A DNA stretch of 64,000 nucleotides from Mugil cephalus (GCF_022458985.1 NC_061790.1:16720397-16784396); one strand, 5' to 3'; shown: positions 13,421-27,666, numbered from the stretch's first letter. Translations and numbers: made by a program. The notes: generated by a model not told the origin, from the letters alone.

Positions 13421-13989
13421 GCACTGTAATGGGATATGCTGTTGTGTGTTGTTTACAATGATATATGATAATCATCCCATGTCTTGTTATGTAGCGTCAG
13501 AGAAGTGTTTTGGTAATATTTTATTCCACCGTCCCAACTGTAAAAAAATAATTCATGATTTTCTTGGTTACAATCAGTCAACCCATCCACAGTAGATGTT
13601 CAAAATAAATTCCAACAAGCAATTCTACAGCAAGGAATACCTTGTGAGAAAATGACACATCTTGCTGTTTGTTTGTCAAAATGGTATCGTCACTATCTGA
13701 GACTTGTGTACTAGTAGTATGAATTAAGGCTGTTACCGTTAAAACGCCAACAAAAATATCTTTTAATTAAACTATGACATAATATTTGGAGATAAGGCAA
13801 CACTGCATTCCAGCAGCAGAACTTTATCCTGCCAGGATGACTTGCCATCATTGATTGACCCATGAATTCTGAATTATACCACCAATTTTTTAAAGAAAAA
13901 GTCAGGAGATCCGTCTTAAAAGAAACTTGGTCATGACGCACATAGGTTGGTCTGCTGAATGATTAAAGGAGTACAAGTAGTACAAAATG

Positions 13990-14170
13990 AATGTGTTGGA
14001 ATGGCCTACCGTCCTCACCTCCTCACCATAATCCAATTGAAATGTTGTGGAAGGAGCAGAAACAGAAGTTCATGTTAGGAAAAGCACTGAGAACATCTCA
14101 GAACAGAAGTTGTTCTGTCTTGAGGAATGTAGGCAATGGACCACTTGTAGAAATTTTCTTAAATAAATGT
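13990..14170 (+). mobile_element. Possible Tc1/mariner transposase tail fragment
   Basis: The plus-strand ORF reads SPPHHNPIEMLWKEQKQKF, which resembles the SPDLNPIE-x-LW block around the last catalytic acidic residue of Tc1/mariner transposases. The Asp of the motif is replaced. Only about 50 residues are present and no termini are seen. Confidence 0.35.
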
Positions 14171-14323
14171 AATATTTTGGTTTGATTGGATTCTATTTGT
14201 CTGTTCAGGAAGAGGATGGAAATCTGATGGAGTTTTTAGTAATTCTTATGCAAAACGTAGTGTAACTGTGAATATGTGAAATATGCATTTGAACAGAAAA
14301 CTTGTTTATTCTCAAAGAAGTCA

Positions 14324-14440
14324 AGTCAAAGTTTATTTCTAAAGCAATTTTAAATACAACCACAGCGCTTATAATAAATAAAGCAGCAATGGAATAAAAT
14401 GAGCACAAAATAAAAACAATAAAAAAAGAGTACAAGAGAA
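14324..14440. repeat. Dispersed-repeat tail, family shared with 39098-39200
   Basis: AGTCAAAGTTTATTTCTAAAGCAATTTTAAATACAACCACAG resembles AGTCCAACTTTATTTATAAAGCACTTTAAAACAACCACAG at 39110-39150. Both are followed by A-rich sequence. It looks like the 3' end of a retroelement. Confidence 0.45.
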
Positions 14441-15943
14441 GAAAGGGAATAAAAGATAGAGAATTAAAGGTTAAAAGCCAAAGTGTTACTTTATAGTTCG
14501 ACTAAAACACACAAAAGCACTTTTGATTAAATAACCAACAAGGAGACATACAATTAGTGTAAATGTTTTTTAAAAATCCTCTTCAGAAGCTCTCACAGCA
14601 GTAGCATCGGCCCACCCTGTCCTGCTGGTCTTGCTATTCTTTTCCAAGTTACAGTATATTTGTAATCTCTGTCCCAGTGAGAAGTGTGACCTTCCTGCAC
14701 TGTCAGGGTCTGTAGCTTGAGAAAAGCAAGAAGTCTCACACAACTGGAGAACCTTCAAACTACACATGAAGTGAGAGACTTTGTTCTCATTCTGTGTTTA
14801 AATGGCTCAATTCTTCTACCATCACAGACCAGTAAACCTGTAAAACAATTATTGTTTTCCAGATTACACAATTAACAATATCACATATTAGTGTATCTAC
14901 AACTTTTCTGTGATTTACTATTATTATTGATATTTTTGTGTATTGTCCACATATTATTGTGTCAGCTTGTAGAGTGTCAGTAGGTGGACATGAAAACATG
15001 TTCATAACAGCCACCCCTCGCCCCTCAAACCCATATTGAACCTCTATTTCAACCTTTACAATACATCTTTATTTGGCCGCTGTGCACTTTCCCCACCACA
15101 GCTACGTCAGGCCACTCATCTCTCCGTACAATTTAACTGTCTCATTTCTCCACCAAAAAACTGTAGCTATCACACGAGTGATTTATATCTTCCTCGTGTG
15201 TGTTTTTCTTCTCTCCTTCCTCTGACTTTTCTGCCAGGCTGAAATTGCTTTATTATTCCCCCAGAGTCTGTCAAATCCCCCAGCAGCTAAAAACTCATCA
15301 CCCATCACTGGGTCTTTGTCTGAGAGGAAATAAAGTGTCGGGATTTCCTGGGTGACAGATTTGTGTAATCGTCCTTTGTCCAGGCTGAGGGAACAACTCA
15401 GTGGACACAGTAGGAGAGCGGAGCAGAAGTGGAAGGAGGGAGAGGGGCGATGGAGGCGGATCAGTCTGCCTTTTTAAGTGAAAATTGAGTTTCTTTGAAG
15501 AGGAGCTCCTCAGGTATAGAGGGCCCAAGACCTTTCCTTTTGAATCTGGAAAATGGTCACACTTGTATCCAATGCACTATTATGGACAGACCAAAGAAAA
15601 ACATCTAATTAAATTTTCAAAAGACAGCAGCTTTGACACTGAAGGTGCTATCTAGATGACATCCAGAAGAGGAGATAAGTTGTTCAGGTGACATTATTTT
15701 AGCACATTTACGTGATCCCGTACACAACCGCCATAGTCTAGAAGAAAGAGTTTAACAGTTTAGCAACAATGAACAGGTAACTTAACATTAGAGCATTAAC
15801 ATTGTCCTCAGATATAAAATTACACTCTGAATGACTAAATTACAATAATAACTTACCATTCATCAAAATAAAATTGCTTCTAAGGTATCCACCTATTCTG
15901 ACAATGTCAGCACCCACATAACAACATGTGAAGAGCTTTAAAG

Positions 15944-16529
15944 CATGGGTCTTCAAGAGGGGGTACGCGACCCCTGGGGGTGTCCGCGGAGGTACTTCAG
16001 TGGGGTCGCATAATCTTTGGTTGATTAGACATTTTTTATATATATATATTTTTAATTTTTCCCCACAAATTAAAATTACTTTAAATACACATTAACATGA
16101 ATCCAACATGTATTAGTAAAGGGATGAATGGAGCTAGAAGACGTTATCTTTCAGTCAGTGCTCCACTCATTCGCATCCGATACAGGAGCTGTCTCAACAG
16201 CGCACTGTTTCACGCGGAGCGCCTAACTACTCAAGGCCTGTCAATCTTTTCGCTTCTGAGCCAATCACGTGGCTGCATATTACATGCTGACTCTGTCAGA
16301 TTTCCCTCGATTAGCCAAGAGAGCCTATTCAGCCCCCATGTGAAATTAAAACTTGAATATTTGAATCTGTGTATTGTTTGAATAGATTAATATTGAATGC
16401 AAAACAAGAATAATAATGTATATTTTTAATGGCACTGGGTTGAGTTTAATATAGAGCGGGTAGGGGGTCCCTACTTCATCGCTCCATTAGTTTGGGGGTC
16501 CTTGGCCTGAAAAATGTTGAAGACTGCTG
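15944..16529. mobile_element. hAT-type MITE, copy A, with 8-bp target site duplication
   Basis: The element starts CATGGGTCTTCAAGAGGGGG and ends TTGAAGACTGCTG, giving inverted termini of about 13 bases. It is flanked by CTTTAAAG (15936-15943) and CTTTAAGG (16530-16537), matching 7 of 8 bases; an 8-bp duplication is the hAT signature. The sub-terminal block TAGGGGGTCCCT is shared with the copy at 30667-30899. It encodes no transposase. Confidence 0.75.
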
Positions 16530-16537
16530 CTTTAAGG

Positions 16538-19500
16538 AAAGTGAGTAGAATTGTTCACTCTAAGTTAAGTCACCAAATAACTATTTTGGTAATTGTAATT
16601 GCAAAAAGTAGAAAGTAGTAATTATGTAATGCACTATAGTAAATAGTGGGTGATTTCAAGCAGGCTATGTGTCTAGATAGCTGCTCTCCCAGTTTTCAGC
16701 CCTTAAGCCAAGCCTATAGCTTACTATTACGTTACATCAGATATAAACAAGCTTCAAATAAGACATGGTTCGCTTCTTTTGTTCTAATCCATTCTATATG
16801 TGTAAAGCACAGAGGGAAACAAAATGAAATGGGATGAAACGGAATGTTTCATAAGCTTTCCTCAAAGTAATAAGTCTGTTGTAGATATTTTCAGTAAAAG
16901 GGTAGATGGTTCCTCCAGATCACATAAAGAACATTTTTAAATGGAACCAGGTTAGCAACAAAACACAAAACAGATGGTTGGCGATACCACGAAAACAGTC
17001 ACCCAAGGTGGTTCTGTTTTGTAACAGACATTGGCTGGGAGTAGCCTCCTTTCTGGCATTTCTGCTGTTTGAGAGTTGACCAGGAAGTGCCTCTCCACTT
17101 GTTTTTGTTTAAACAATTGTTTAATTGTAAAGGGTTGTGGCAATTTTTGTTTAGTTATTTTATTTAGTTGCTTCTGAGAAGAGCCAGACGTTGCTGGTTA
17201 TGCTAAGCTAGACATTTAGGAGAGAGGACGGACATTACTGATGTTTTTGTTTTTGCTCAGAAAGAACATTAACGAAAAACCATTACCATATTATCTGTAT
17301 TCACACAGTTTTTATTTGACTCTAGTGGAATTTTAACTCTTCCTTTAAAATCTCACCATTTGTGGTGCACACACTAGGCTTATTGCGGTTAGTGGGAACA
17401 ACACTGAGCAGGGAAGCAGCGGTGAATTGTGGTGAATAGACCTTTCAATTCACGATATCTATCATCATTACATGTAAGTGCCGATCTTCAACAAATACAG
17501 TTAATTCACATCCTTCTTGCACCGTTTGTATTGTAGTCATTTTGGCTCCAGTCATCTCTGCCAAACAAATCTTAATCAACGCAGTCGTCAGTTTTCAGTG
17601 AATATCAAAAGAAGTATCAAAAAGTGCAGCCGCACTCACCACTGACCCCTTTGATGATGCAGTTGTTCTCTATTATTTTTGAGAGTTAGAGGTTAAACTG
17701 TGGAGCCTTTCATTAAGAGCTGTGGAAAACTGGGGCCCTTTGAATGGGTGTAATCAAACTGTCATTCATTTTGCGCCTGCCAGGCAAAACTATTGTCCAT
17801 GAAAATCACATCGCAGGGGAGACACAGGAACAGAAAACTGACCGATCATTTATAGACGGAGACCATGAACATTTCAGCCGGGGCCAACTGTTTCTCAGCT
17901 TGCTGGGAGTTCACATATCAGCTCGTTCTCCCTGGACGCCGAGGCTGTAGGAAATAAATAACATGGTCCAAAAAGACATTAGAGACCAGCTAAAGGGCCA
18001 ACGTATGCTTTCTCACAATAGCAAAGCACTGCTGACTGTAGCCAACTAAAATGTTAACGTCAATGATTCCCTTCAAAAGTCACTTCCTTTGGTATTGATT
18101 CCATCCGAAACATCATCGTGCATGCTCAAAAATGTTACAATTTATTGTATTCTCACTCATCGCTTTGACCTCGATTCCACCTGCGGGCTCCCCGGCCAAA
18201 ATGTCTCACAAGCTGCAGCGCTGCGCAAAGAACAGACTCTTTGCATGCAACTCTGCTGCTATAACCAAGGAAAACTTCAGATTTCACAAAATAGACCAAT
18301 TTCTTCCCCGAGGAGTAGCAGAAGTTAGCCAAGAAACTTTAATAATTCATGCTTTTGTGATTACTGTTGTTCTCATTTATTCAGAGGTTGATTTATCGGC
18401 TTTGTCTCCTCACACAATCAGTCGTCTTGTGTTTTTGTCTGTCTACGTCTGACTGCGCCTTTTCTCGTTTCCTTTTTACTCCATTGTCATTCTCTCCTGT
18501 TTGTCAGGCACCGTCTGTCCCTCATTTAAATGGCCAACAAAAGTATATCGTTTTTAATTGTTCCCTTGTCACACATCACTTTATGTAGGCTGATACTCTA
18601 CATCTGGTGAAGTCCGTATAATGACATACTCGCTCTGTAATTAAACTGAATGGTTCACTCTTGACAGAAAGCGTCATGTTGATTTTTTTATCTGAAGATA
18701 TGCACATAAAACTTAGTAACTGTTTTTAAAAGTACCCCGTAATACTGGGTCACCAAAACATGGACGCAAAACAGCTAAATTACCAACTGGCAGTTTTTAT
18801 GTCAAAACCCCAACAAATAATATCAATTATAATAAAAAATAGAAGCTACACTCACAGGTTTTATGAAACCACTCAGAGGTAAAAACTGGACAGGTTTTCA
18901 AATTAATGATTTCACACATCATTTAATGACCACATGACTACTTTTGACTAAATTTTATTTGCTTTCCAAGCTGGTACAATAGACAGTGAGGAAGTAGAGA
19001 TTATGCTTTTAATTTGAAATGGGGCACTTCAGACTTAGCATCCACTCCAAAGCCACTTACAAGAGGATCTGAATTAAGAAAGACATCCTTTTTAAACCTT
19101 TTGGGCAATGGCGACAATTTGACTGATTAAATGCACATATAAACATGTTCTAAATTCTAATACGAAATTTGATTAAAAGAAACTGATGTTTCAACAGAAG
19201 TCCTTGTCATGTAGCAAGAGTGATGTGGTTTTAGCAAACCTTTAGCAAACGTGTGTGCCCAGCTCAAGACTCTTGATGGCTGCTGCGCATCTTAGTTACT
19301 GACTGACAGTAACTGTCACGGGCATCTTTCAGTACCAGCTCTACCCTACGCTCAGCTGTTGTTGGCAGACTTTACTCTGTCGTTGAACCAGTTGGTGTAT
19401 TCAGACAGTAAGCAGATTCACAACCTGTCCGTCACTGTGACCCATTAAAACAGAGCAATATGAATTATATAAGGCATAAAACAGGTTCTACGAGGCTTAA

Positions 19501-22239
19501 TAGTAATGAAATGATCCAAATATGAGTTTTGATGATGAGGCATTGCTATAGAAGCAGGGTTTTGTTTGCTTTTTTTTTTTTTTAACTTGCTCTAAAATGC
19601 TAATTATGGATGGATATAGAAACAAATCTCACTCGTCTGTTCTTCGTAAGAACAGGAAAACAAGTAGTTGGCGTTTTTTCAGAGGATATGCTAATAATAT
19701 GTATCTGGCTTGATGACTGAGCATTTTGAAATGCATCTCCAGAGCAAAGTTGATGCCATCTTACACTGAAATTAAACGCCCAGTTGGAGGGGGTTTAAAT
19801 GTTGTTTTGTGGGTAAAAATAGAGCCGGTTGGGTGAATGGAAATTGGGCAGGCTTAGGATTATTTAGGCGTTTTTTTGTATTTGTTTTTAAATTACTTTT
19901 TAATGCTGGTTTGACACAGAACCAATGTGCATTTACTCCTCTCAATACAGTGTGCATGTGAGAGCACTGAATGTGCATGGAAAGCTTCACAGGCCTATCA
20001 GTGAACCACGTGACTGCATGGCTTTGAAGTAGCCAGATGTGGTTGTTTTTATGAGGTTACACTTACATAAATGATCTGGGTGGTTAAAGTACCCGTCAAA
20101 CTATTAATCTAAGATTTTAGGTGGTTTCTTTGGCAGGTTTTATGCATCTTTTGTGCTGGAAACCATGAGCTGACAGGAGGAGGAGGAGAAGGATGAGGAG
20201 GAGCAAAGCTTTGAGCAGATTAACTGGTGTCCACCGTGGAGTTTGTAAATAATTCCAGCATAAAATCCGTCTTGTGTTCTTGAGGTTTTTATTACTCCTG
20301 CATCTCTGTATGTGTATGGGTATTTATGCATCTGTGTGTTTGTTCGAGCTCAGTTACGGTAATGTCAGGGGATTTCCTGTCACTCCGTATGTCCACAAGC
20401 TGTTCTAAAAAAATGAAAGAAAATCTTTTTTCTTTTTCTTTTTTTTTTCATTCTGTTGTGTAATAAGTCAGCATCTCATGGAAATTAATTCCTGGCCACG
20501 TCTCTGCCCAGGGGGATTGTCAGATGACAAAAAATAGCAAAAACACAGGGGAGGAATAGTGTGCTATGACTTTTTGCTTTGACACCCTGTCCAATCCCCT
20601 GTCTTTCTTCACTTGACAATATTACTTGGCCTGCCACCCTGTAATTTCCCCTGGGTGCTCACAATTGCCAGAATAGGCATGATTATTTTATGAACCTAAT
20701 TTGTATTTTTGGCCAGCTGTAAGGCAGAGGAGAAGCCGATTCTGGGAGAGGGCTACACAATTCAGCTGCAATGCAAACAAAAGTATACACAGTGATGAAT
20801 ACCGCTCTAATACCAACCCTAACAAATTATTTAAAAAATAAAATAAAATAAAATTTGTAATCAAATTCACACTTGCTAGCCTGTGAATCACATGCACTGC
20901 TCTTGTTTTCCTGAAAGGTTCAGAAGGGCTGCCTGTTCCACCACCACGCTTTAATTACACTGATGTGAGAAGCCAGTGAGAGCTTGTTAAGCCTCTCTGA
21001 TTGTCCTCCTCCAGAGCCCTTTGCCTATCTCCCCCCTGATGATGACACTGGCCTGCATCACACCGGCTCAATTATCCATGAAATATTCTCGCACATGCAT
21101 CCTCTGATGACGCTTTAGGTTGAGAATAACTCTCCAGCTGTGCATCTACATTAACAACCCAGGACGCAGAAATAAATAAATAAATAAATAATTCAATAAT
21201 AACTGCCTTTAGCCACTGTCAAACAGGTTGGCTGGTTGCAGTTCACGCAGATGTCCGTCCATATTCATACAATATACAGCAATGATTGTTCAGCACAAAC
21301 ACTTACAGGAAAGAGGGAAACAACGGGTACAGGACATCTACTAAACATAGGGGTTGATGTACAGGTGTGTGTAAGGGTGTGCTGCTTTGTTAAATGATAT
21401 TGAGTCTGGAAGAAATTATATGTATGTAAAGAAGGGAACGGAGAGATTTAAAAAAAAAAAGAAGAAAGAACGCTGTGTGTGTTTTGTCAGAACACAGTGA
21501 CTTTGACCTTTGGCCATCAGATTAATCTAATCAACTCATCTTTGACAAAAATGACAAAAACCTTAGGTCTCCTGTAGAGGTAAAGCATTGCCGTCACTGT
21601 CGACCACGCTCCCGAGTGGCAAAAACACGGTGAAATGTAGCAGTAAATACAGCGACTATCAGATCAAATGATTGACAATTAGACTCGATAATGATCCATA
21701 CGAACTAGCATGGATTTGGAAAAGTGGATTAGCCTCAGTTTCAGTTAGTTTAAATTGATTTTAGGTCATTTCAGTTATGATAAATGTAGCTAAATAACGT
21801 TACAATACTGTCGCGTCCGACCGGACGTTAAAAAGATGATGAGGAGTGATCACAGATATTCCGTTTATTGTATTATTGTTAATTATTGTTAATTATTGTT
21901 GGAACTGAAATAGTTACTGTCGGCCGTAACTACGCCAAGACAACAACATCCACAAACTAATCCGACAGCCCTCCAGAACGTAAGACTTCATCAAAAAATA
22001 CAGCATAAATTAATATTACCTGACACTAAATGTGAACCACAACTGGATTCCAGTTGTTTCTTAATAATGCAGTGATCCATTTACTTCTCTTTTCTTTGAC
22101 AGATATCTATAAAAATATATCTCTGGCTGCTGTCTATTACAAAACAGCTCTTCACTTTTTTTTTAAATTAATTTTACAGTTTAGATGCTATTAAAGTCTT
22201 TGATTCAAACTAATGCTGCTAATCTCCCTGTTCAACTGT
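16538..22239. other. Intergenic, no gene seen
   Basis: No coding exon recognised. Blocks at about 17640-17960, 18060-18540 and 20560-21130 are compositionally complex and may be conserved non-coding DNA. A small (TTAATTATTG)n repeat is at about 21870-21900 and an (AAAT)n run at about 21170-21190. Confidence 0.6.
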
Positions 22240-22720
22240 CACGTTTTGCCACTCAGTGGCCGTAACCATGGAGACTTCCCTTGCTGTGACATCACATACA
22301 TACCCTCTATATTCTAATCGTGCCATCTTTAAGTTCAAGTGAACATTTGTGCCATATTTAAAGAAGCTCCATAAAGGAGTCCTTGATATGCTGCATTTCT
22401 AAAAATGAGGCAGATGTTAGGGCACGTTGACCTTTGACCACCAAATCTTGAGCAGTTCATATTTGTGTTAAATTTGAAGAAATTCCCTCAAGTTGTACCT
22501 AAAGTATCATGTCCATAAAAATAAGAATGAATGGTACTGGTGCAGAGGTATAAAAACTTTGAGAATACGGTGACCTCTGACCTTTGAACAACCAAACATG
22601 TGTGCCAAATTTGAATTTGTAACAAATATATTCTGTCCAAGAGAATGAAACAGCTCGACAGACAACCTGAAATCATAATGCCTGCCATCACTACTGTTCC
22701 AGGAGTGGAGGCATTAAAAC
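22240..22720 (+). repeat. Common teleost dispersed repeat carrying nuclear-receptor half-sites
   Basis: It contains the recurrent phrases AAGTTCAAGTGAACATTTGTGCCA, GTTGACCTTTGACCACCAAA, AAATTTGAAGAAATTCCCTCAAG, TGACCTCTGACCTTTGAAC, and a tail reading AATCATAATGCCTGCCATCACT...GGAGGCATTAAAA. I recognise this as a repeat found throughout fish genomes; the class is uncertain. Confidence 0.6.
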
Positions 22721-25074
22721 AGTGGGGAAGACGCGTATCTCGGCCTTTTATTTGCCAGCAAACGGTGATTTGTTTTGGTCTGTTTCCCTTTCCCTCCTTA
22801 GAGCAGGTAGGTGTGCCTCTGGTCACAGTTGCTATGACAACAGCAAGAGCGACCATTGCTCGTAGTTTGCTTTTCATGGTGTACGTCGGACCTATTGTTC
22901 TATTTATACTCAGAGAGGGGATTTTAAGGGTTTGGGGGGCTCAGCAATATAAACACAGGACAAAAATAAGTTGTGCTTTTGTATTCAATGGGATACGATG
23001 TGAATGGCGTCTGTAGAAAATTCCAAGCAATCCAGCTTTTTGTTATTCAGCGCCAGCACCACACTGCGATAGCAAAACTCTAACCTCATATTTAATTCAT
23101 GTTTTGCCACTTCACAAAAAAAAAAGCTTTTCCAAAATAATCCTGTCCTACAAATGCCACGTTTCAACTGAATCTGCTTCCCAGTTTGAATCAAGGCTGA
23201 AATGAAACAAAATAAATAAATAAATAAATAAGAAAGAAAGAGAGAGAAAAAAGAGCGACAAGAGTTGAATAGCAAACTGCTGTCAGGTGACAAAGGTTTT
23301 GCATCAAAATGAACACTGCAGCGCCGGTGGCTATCATGCGCGGGCCTCTGGAGACTTGGCGTGATTGCATGCTCACTGAGAAACGCCCCTGAGGCTAGAC
23401 CTACAGATACAAATACAAACAGTATCACTTGCAAACACCCGTGCCCATATTATTTTTGTCAGTTTATGGCTGGTGGGCAACTTCTGGTTTACTGTCCTGG
23501 CAAATAAACACTGAGTTGGACTTAGTGTATGTTTTGCTACATTAAGATTAAAACATTGCATGGATCGGAGATGGTTAAATATTAGAGCAAACACTTACTG
23601 TTTTATTATTGTGGTGGTAAAGAGTTCAACTCCAGTACAGTGGAGAGCTCAGCCTGTGTGGGATCGCATATGATGCAGGGATGCAGTAAGCACAGCCAGG
23701 GATTTTTGGATCTTGACCAGAGAAAGTCACTCTAAAATAAGAAAAGACTGGGTGGGTACTTCCTCTATGAGTGTTGAAGACGAACGTGGACGTTAAGCTG
23801 CACCAAGCAGCAGTTTTCATATCAACGGTGAATCAGTAACATTGTTCGGACTGAAAAAGGTGTCTCGTAGCGAGGAATACACAGAGTCAGCCAGCTGGGA
23901 GATTTTTCTCGCTCCTTGGAGATTTGGGGCCTCTTTTTGCTTGTCGCTTACAGTTTTAGGGCTGAAAATCCTGCTCACACCGATGCTGTTTCTATTAGTT
24001 TAGACTATTATTTTGCTACTTTACACAGTGGAGCATTTAGTAGCTGTACTTCACAGCTGGACATTTCCCCTAGAGCTAACAACACAGAGCTAGAAGGAGA
24101 ATGAATAATGGGCTAAAGTCACTACTGAAATTGTAAAGTTTACATTTTTTTTCTGTTTAATGCGTAAAATGACTAATTATATCAGTTGTGTTTGCTTTTT
24201 TAATTTTATTACAATTTTTTCAGGTTTTTGGAGAAATATTTGTTTGTAATAACTCCCTCTGTTCCTCTTAAAACACAAACCCAAATAGCGTGCTACCAGA
24301 ATCTTATTTTGGCTAAAATGAGAAAGGTTAAGAGTCCTTAACTGTTCTGTAATAAGAAATTTGGGTCATTTGTTTAGTGCTACTAATTCAGAATCAGTTC
24401 AATTCCGACGCACCAGGTCCCAGTTTGATTCCATCTAAAATCAGTGTTGATTTATTTAGATATATGTCAGTTTCAAAACTGATTTGCTAAATTTTTGTTT
24501 TTAAGATTTGTGATAATCCCATGCTATCTTTTCTTTCCGTTTGCACAATTTGCATATCTCTATGCTCTATGCTCTTTTAAAGTGCTGCCACACTTCAGCT
24601 TTCAGACCTGACGGTGCACTCAGAGTTTCTGTCATGTTTTCTCCATCTCCATCACACTTGGACTAATTTGGATTAATTGCAAGACTAGTCATGCAAAACC
24701 ACTCTCACGAGACTGTAACAAGATTTCTAATGAGATGATGAAGAAAATGGCTAATATATATTTATACTTTTTTTGTTTTTTAAATGACCAAAGGTAGAAT
24801 CTGACATTTTAAATGAGCCACTCAATTTGATAAACAATATTCTGTGCTCTACCTCCACAAGTTACAAAGAAACATTGGATTATACACGGCACATTTTTTC
24901 TTTTGGCATGGCAACTGTTACTCATCATGATGTCACAACCTGTTTATTCAGCATCAAATAACTAAAGTTATCAGACAAATTGACACTTGAACATCCACTG
25001 ACATTATATTAACTACATAAAATAACACTAACCGTCCTATCCCAAATAATTATTTGAAGTGTAGGTGTAGTGTT

Positions 25075-25155
25075 CAGTTGAGTTTAGCCTAAGTCCCTCC
25101 CACTAACATGGAGGAGGTGGGGCAGTGTCCATCTTTTATACAATCTATGCTGGAA
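25075..25155. repeat. Fragment of the CATAGACTGTATATAAA-ended MITE-like family
   Basis: It shares the CACTAACATGGAGGAGG block with the copy at 10717-10950 and ends in the inverted terminus. The other end was not found. Confidence 0.45.
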
Positions 25156-25539
25156 GCTGGTTGATGATGTTAACAGTGAAGCTTCAACACTATCAGCCAT
25201 CTCTTTCACATCACAAATAATCACATGACACCATTGATAATATATACATATTTATAACGCAACTTTACAGAGAACATTTGGGATTTTGGTTAACAGGTGT
25301 CTCTGCTGTAGCGGTTGGTGCTTTGTCATCTCATCTCGCCTCAGCTCAACCCTGCCTCCATTCTCCAAATCCAAATTTGAAATTTGGATGGGTGACACAA
25401 GTAGAAAGATGTAACAGAGAGGGGGTAGGCGACGGAGATCAGTCCGAGCTGTGTGAATTGAAGCCAAGATCTGGAGAGCAGTTTCTGTCGGTCAAGCCAG
25501 ATTTGGAGGGAGTAAAAAGCAGGCTACCCAGAAGGTCGT

Positions 25540-26720
25540 ATCTTTGTTGAAACTGTTGAAATGACATCCATTACCAGGGACCTGGAATGTATTTCATTTT
25601 GTGCTCTCGGAAATCAACTTGTTATAGCCATAAATTGGTTTCCGCTCTGTTTCCTGGCTATCGGGTCCAATCAGATCCAAACTCTCTGCAACCTTGTATT
25701 TGACATGGGGACTATCAAAATCATTAAAAGACAGGTCTTGCTTACATGCAGTGATATGAGAGTATCAGATTTGCAAAATGTAAGTGGATATGAATAGCAT
25801 TTATATCTACCATGATGAAATTCATTCGTTTGGCTTAAATCGGGGGCTCCAACTCATTCCTAAGCCAGAGAGAGAAGGGGGGAGGAGGGGGAGCGTGCAG
25901 TGCTTTGTTTGCTTTGATGGATCACATTTCTCCCTGATATAAATATGAATGTTTCTCCTAAAGTGTAATTGAAAGTGAGCAAAAGCGTTTGAACCCTAGC
26001 ACCGGCCTCACTCTGCCATACTAATAAGCTACATTTCAGCTTTGATGTGGAAGTGTGTCACCTCCCGAGGAGAGGAGCAGAGGGAGGGACTCTCCCTCTC
26101 GCGCCAGTTTTTTTTTTTTTTTTTTTTCCTAGCCTCCTCCGCTGACAGATATTATCGGTGTATCTCTGAGTTGCATCTGAAGTGGCGTGCACAGTTCTGT
26201 ACATCAGATTATTAATCACCATAACAAGGAATAGTCAGCAGCACCCGCAAAGTGGCACAAAAGAAAGTGCAGTTCCGAGTGTGGCTAAAGGAACGATATC
26301 CATAATTAATTGATGGCGGAGCCGCCACATGGGACAAGCAGCTTTCGTGACAAATTGCAGGGCATAAAGTGAAGAACAATGAGACGGAGGAGTAAAAGTC
26401 ATCAGACGAAATTCATTTTTCATTCCCTCACAGTGTTCTGTTCATCTGACATCTCCGTCTGTCCGTCAGGCTTTACGCCGCCTGCCTCCTGTTGTCCCGC
26501 CTCATTAACACGCCTTTTAACTGCGACATATAGATGACATTTAAATATAAATCCCGAGCATTAACATTTATAAACACGAGGGTTTTATGAGGGGTCCGTA
26601 ATGAGGTGTTATAAATCCCTGGGCCATGGTTCACACCGCCGGCGGACACATAAACCACAGAGAGCACTTTTAACAAGGACACAATGTGGCGTCGCTCCAC
26701 TCTGCCACAGAGACAACATC
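25540..26720. other. Candidate conserved non-coding block (possible developmental enhancer)
   Basis: About 1.2 kb of complex sequence with no coding frame, dense in homeobox-like TAAT cores (AGATTATTAATCACC, CATAATTAATTGATGG), a Fox-like TTTATAAACACG and a SOX-like GAACAATG. Moderate CpG content in an AT-rich desert. The type is judged by eye; no alignment was possible. Confidence 0.35.
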
Positions 26721-27629
26721 AGAGATTCAGTGAAACCACCACCAGATGACAGATTTATAAGCTCATGCTACAGGAACATGACATATGTATCTATAAACTG
26801 TGCCAAATCAACTTAAATATATATCTTGTTCACAAGACAGCACTGAATATAGTCAGAGTTCACTGTTCTGGGAAGGATTTCCACTAGATTTTAAAACCAG
26901 ACTGCAGGGATTTAGCCTCACCAAGGTCAGGCATCAGCGTTGCGACAAGGACTGGCTTGTTGTTGATATTCTGATTCATCCTAGAGGTGTTAGAGGAGGT
27001 CTGAGGTCATAGATCTCTACAGACCAGTCAAGTTCTTCTTTCAAAAACTCTTCTTTTATGTACCTGGCCTGAGAGCAGGTCAGAAATGTCCCCACATCTG
27101 TTGCCAAAAGCATGTGACATGTTTGAAGAAGGATTCTATCTGAAAAGGATTCACTCACATTGAAATTGCTGCAATATGTGCACATGACACTCAACAGTTT
27201 TCATGGTTAACATGGTTAAAATTATGTAAACATTGGCTTGTTGGTTAGAAATCATTTTCCAGGCTTGCCCCATGATGCACCAGGATGTTCCACATGCTTG
27301 TAATTGTGTGTGACGCTCTGCTGGACTAATTGTTACAGTACAAAAGAATCATTTGGCTGCAATTGGAACGCTGAAAGAAATGTTTTTTCCCAATTATTAG
27401 AGGTGCTCATCACAGAAAATAGATATAATAATAACATAGCAACCGGTGCAACCACATGATTGTTTGATAACAAAAAGTCGCTTCATATCACCGGCTTCCA
27501 TTGAGCTCTTTTACTGCTAAATGTCATAGAGATGTTTTTTACAGCATGGTGAAGATCTATAAGAAGAAGGAGCTCAGTTTAATAGTATATGTGCTGGGGT
27601 AAAATTGACATTAGACTACAAACATTTGT

Positions 27630-27666
27630 TAGGTAGGTAGGTAGGTAGGTAGGTAGGTAGGTAGGT
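27630..27666 (+). repeat. (AGGT)n microsatellite
   Basis: About nine tandem AGGT units. Shorter related AGGT/AGGC repeats recur at about 28570-28588. Confidence 0.9.

Noticed and set aside
22985-23434. 149-codon minus ORF with a signal-like start (MQVILFVFVSVGLASGA)
   Set aside because: Its hydrophobic middle comes from an (AAAT)n/(GAAA)n tract; there is no domain and no splice context.
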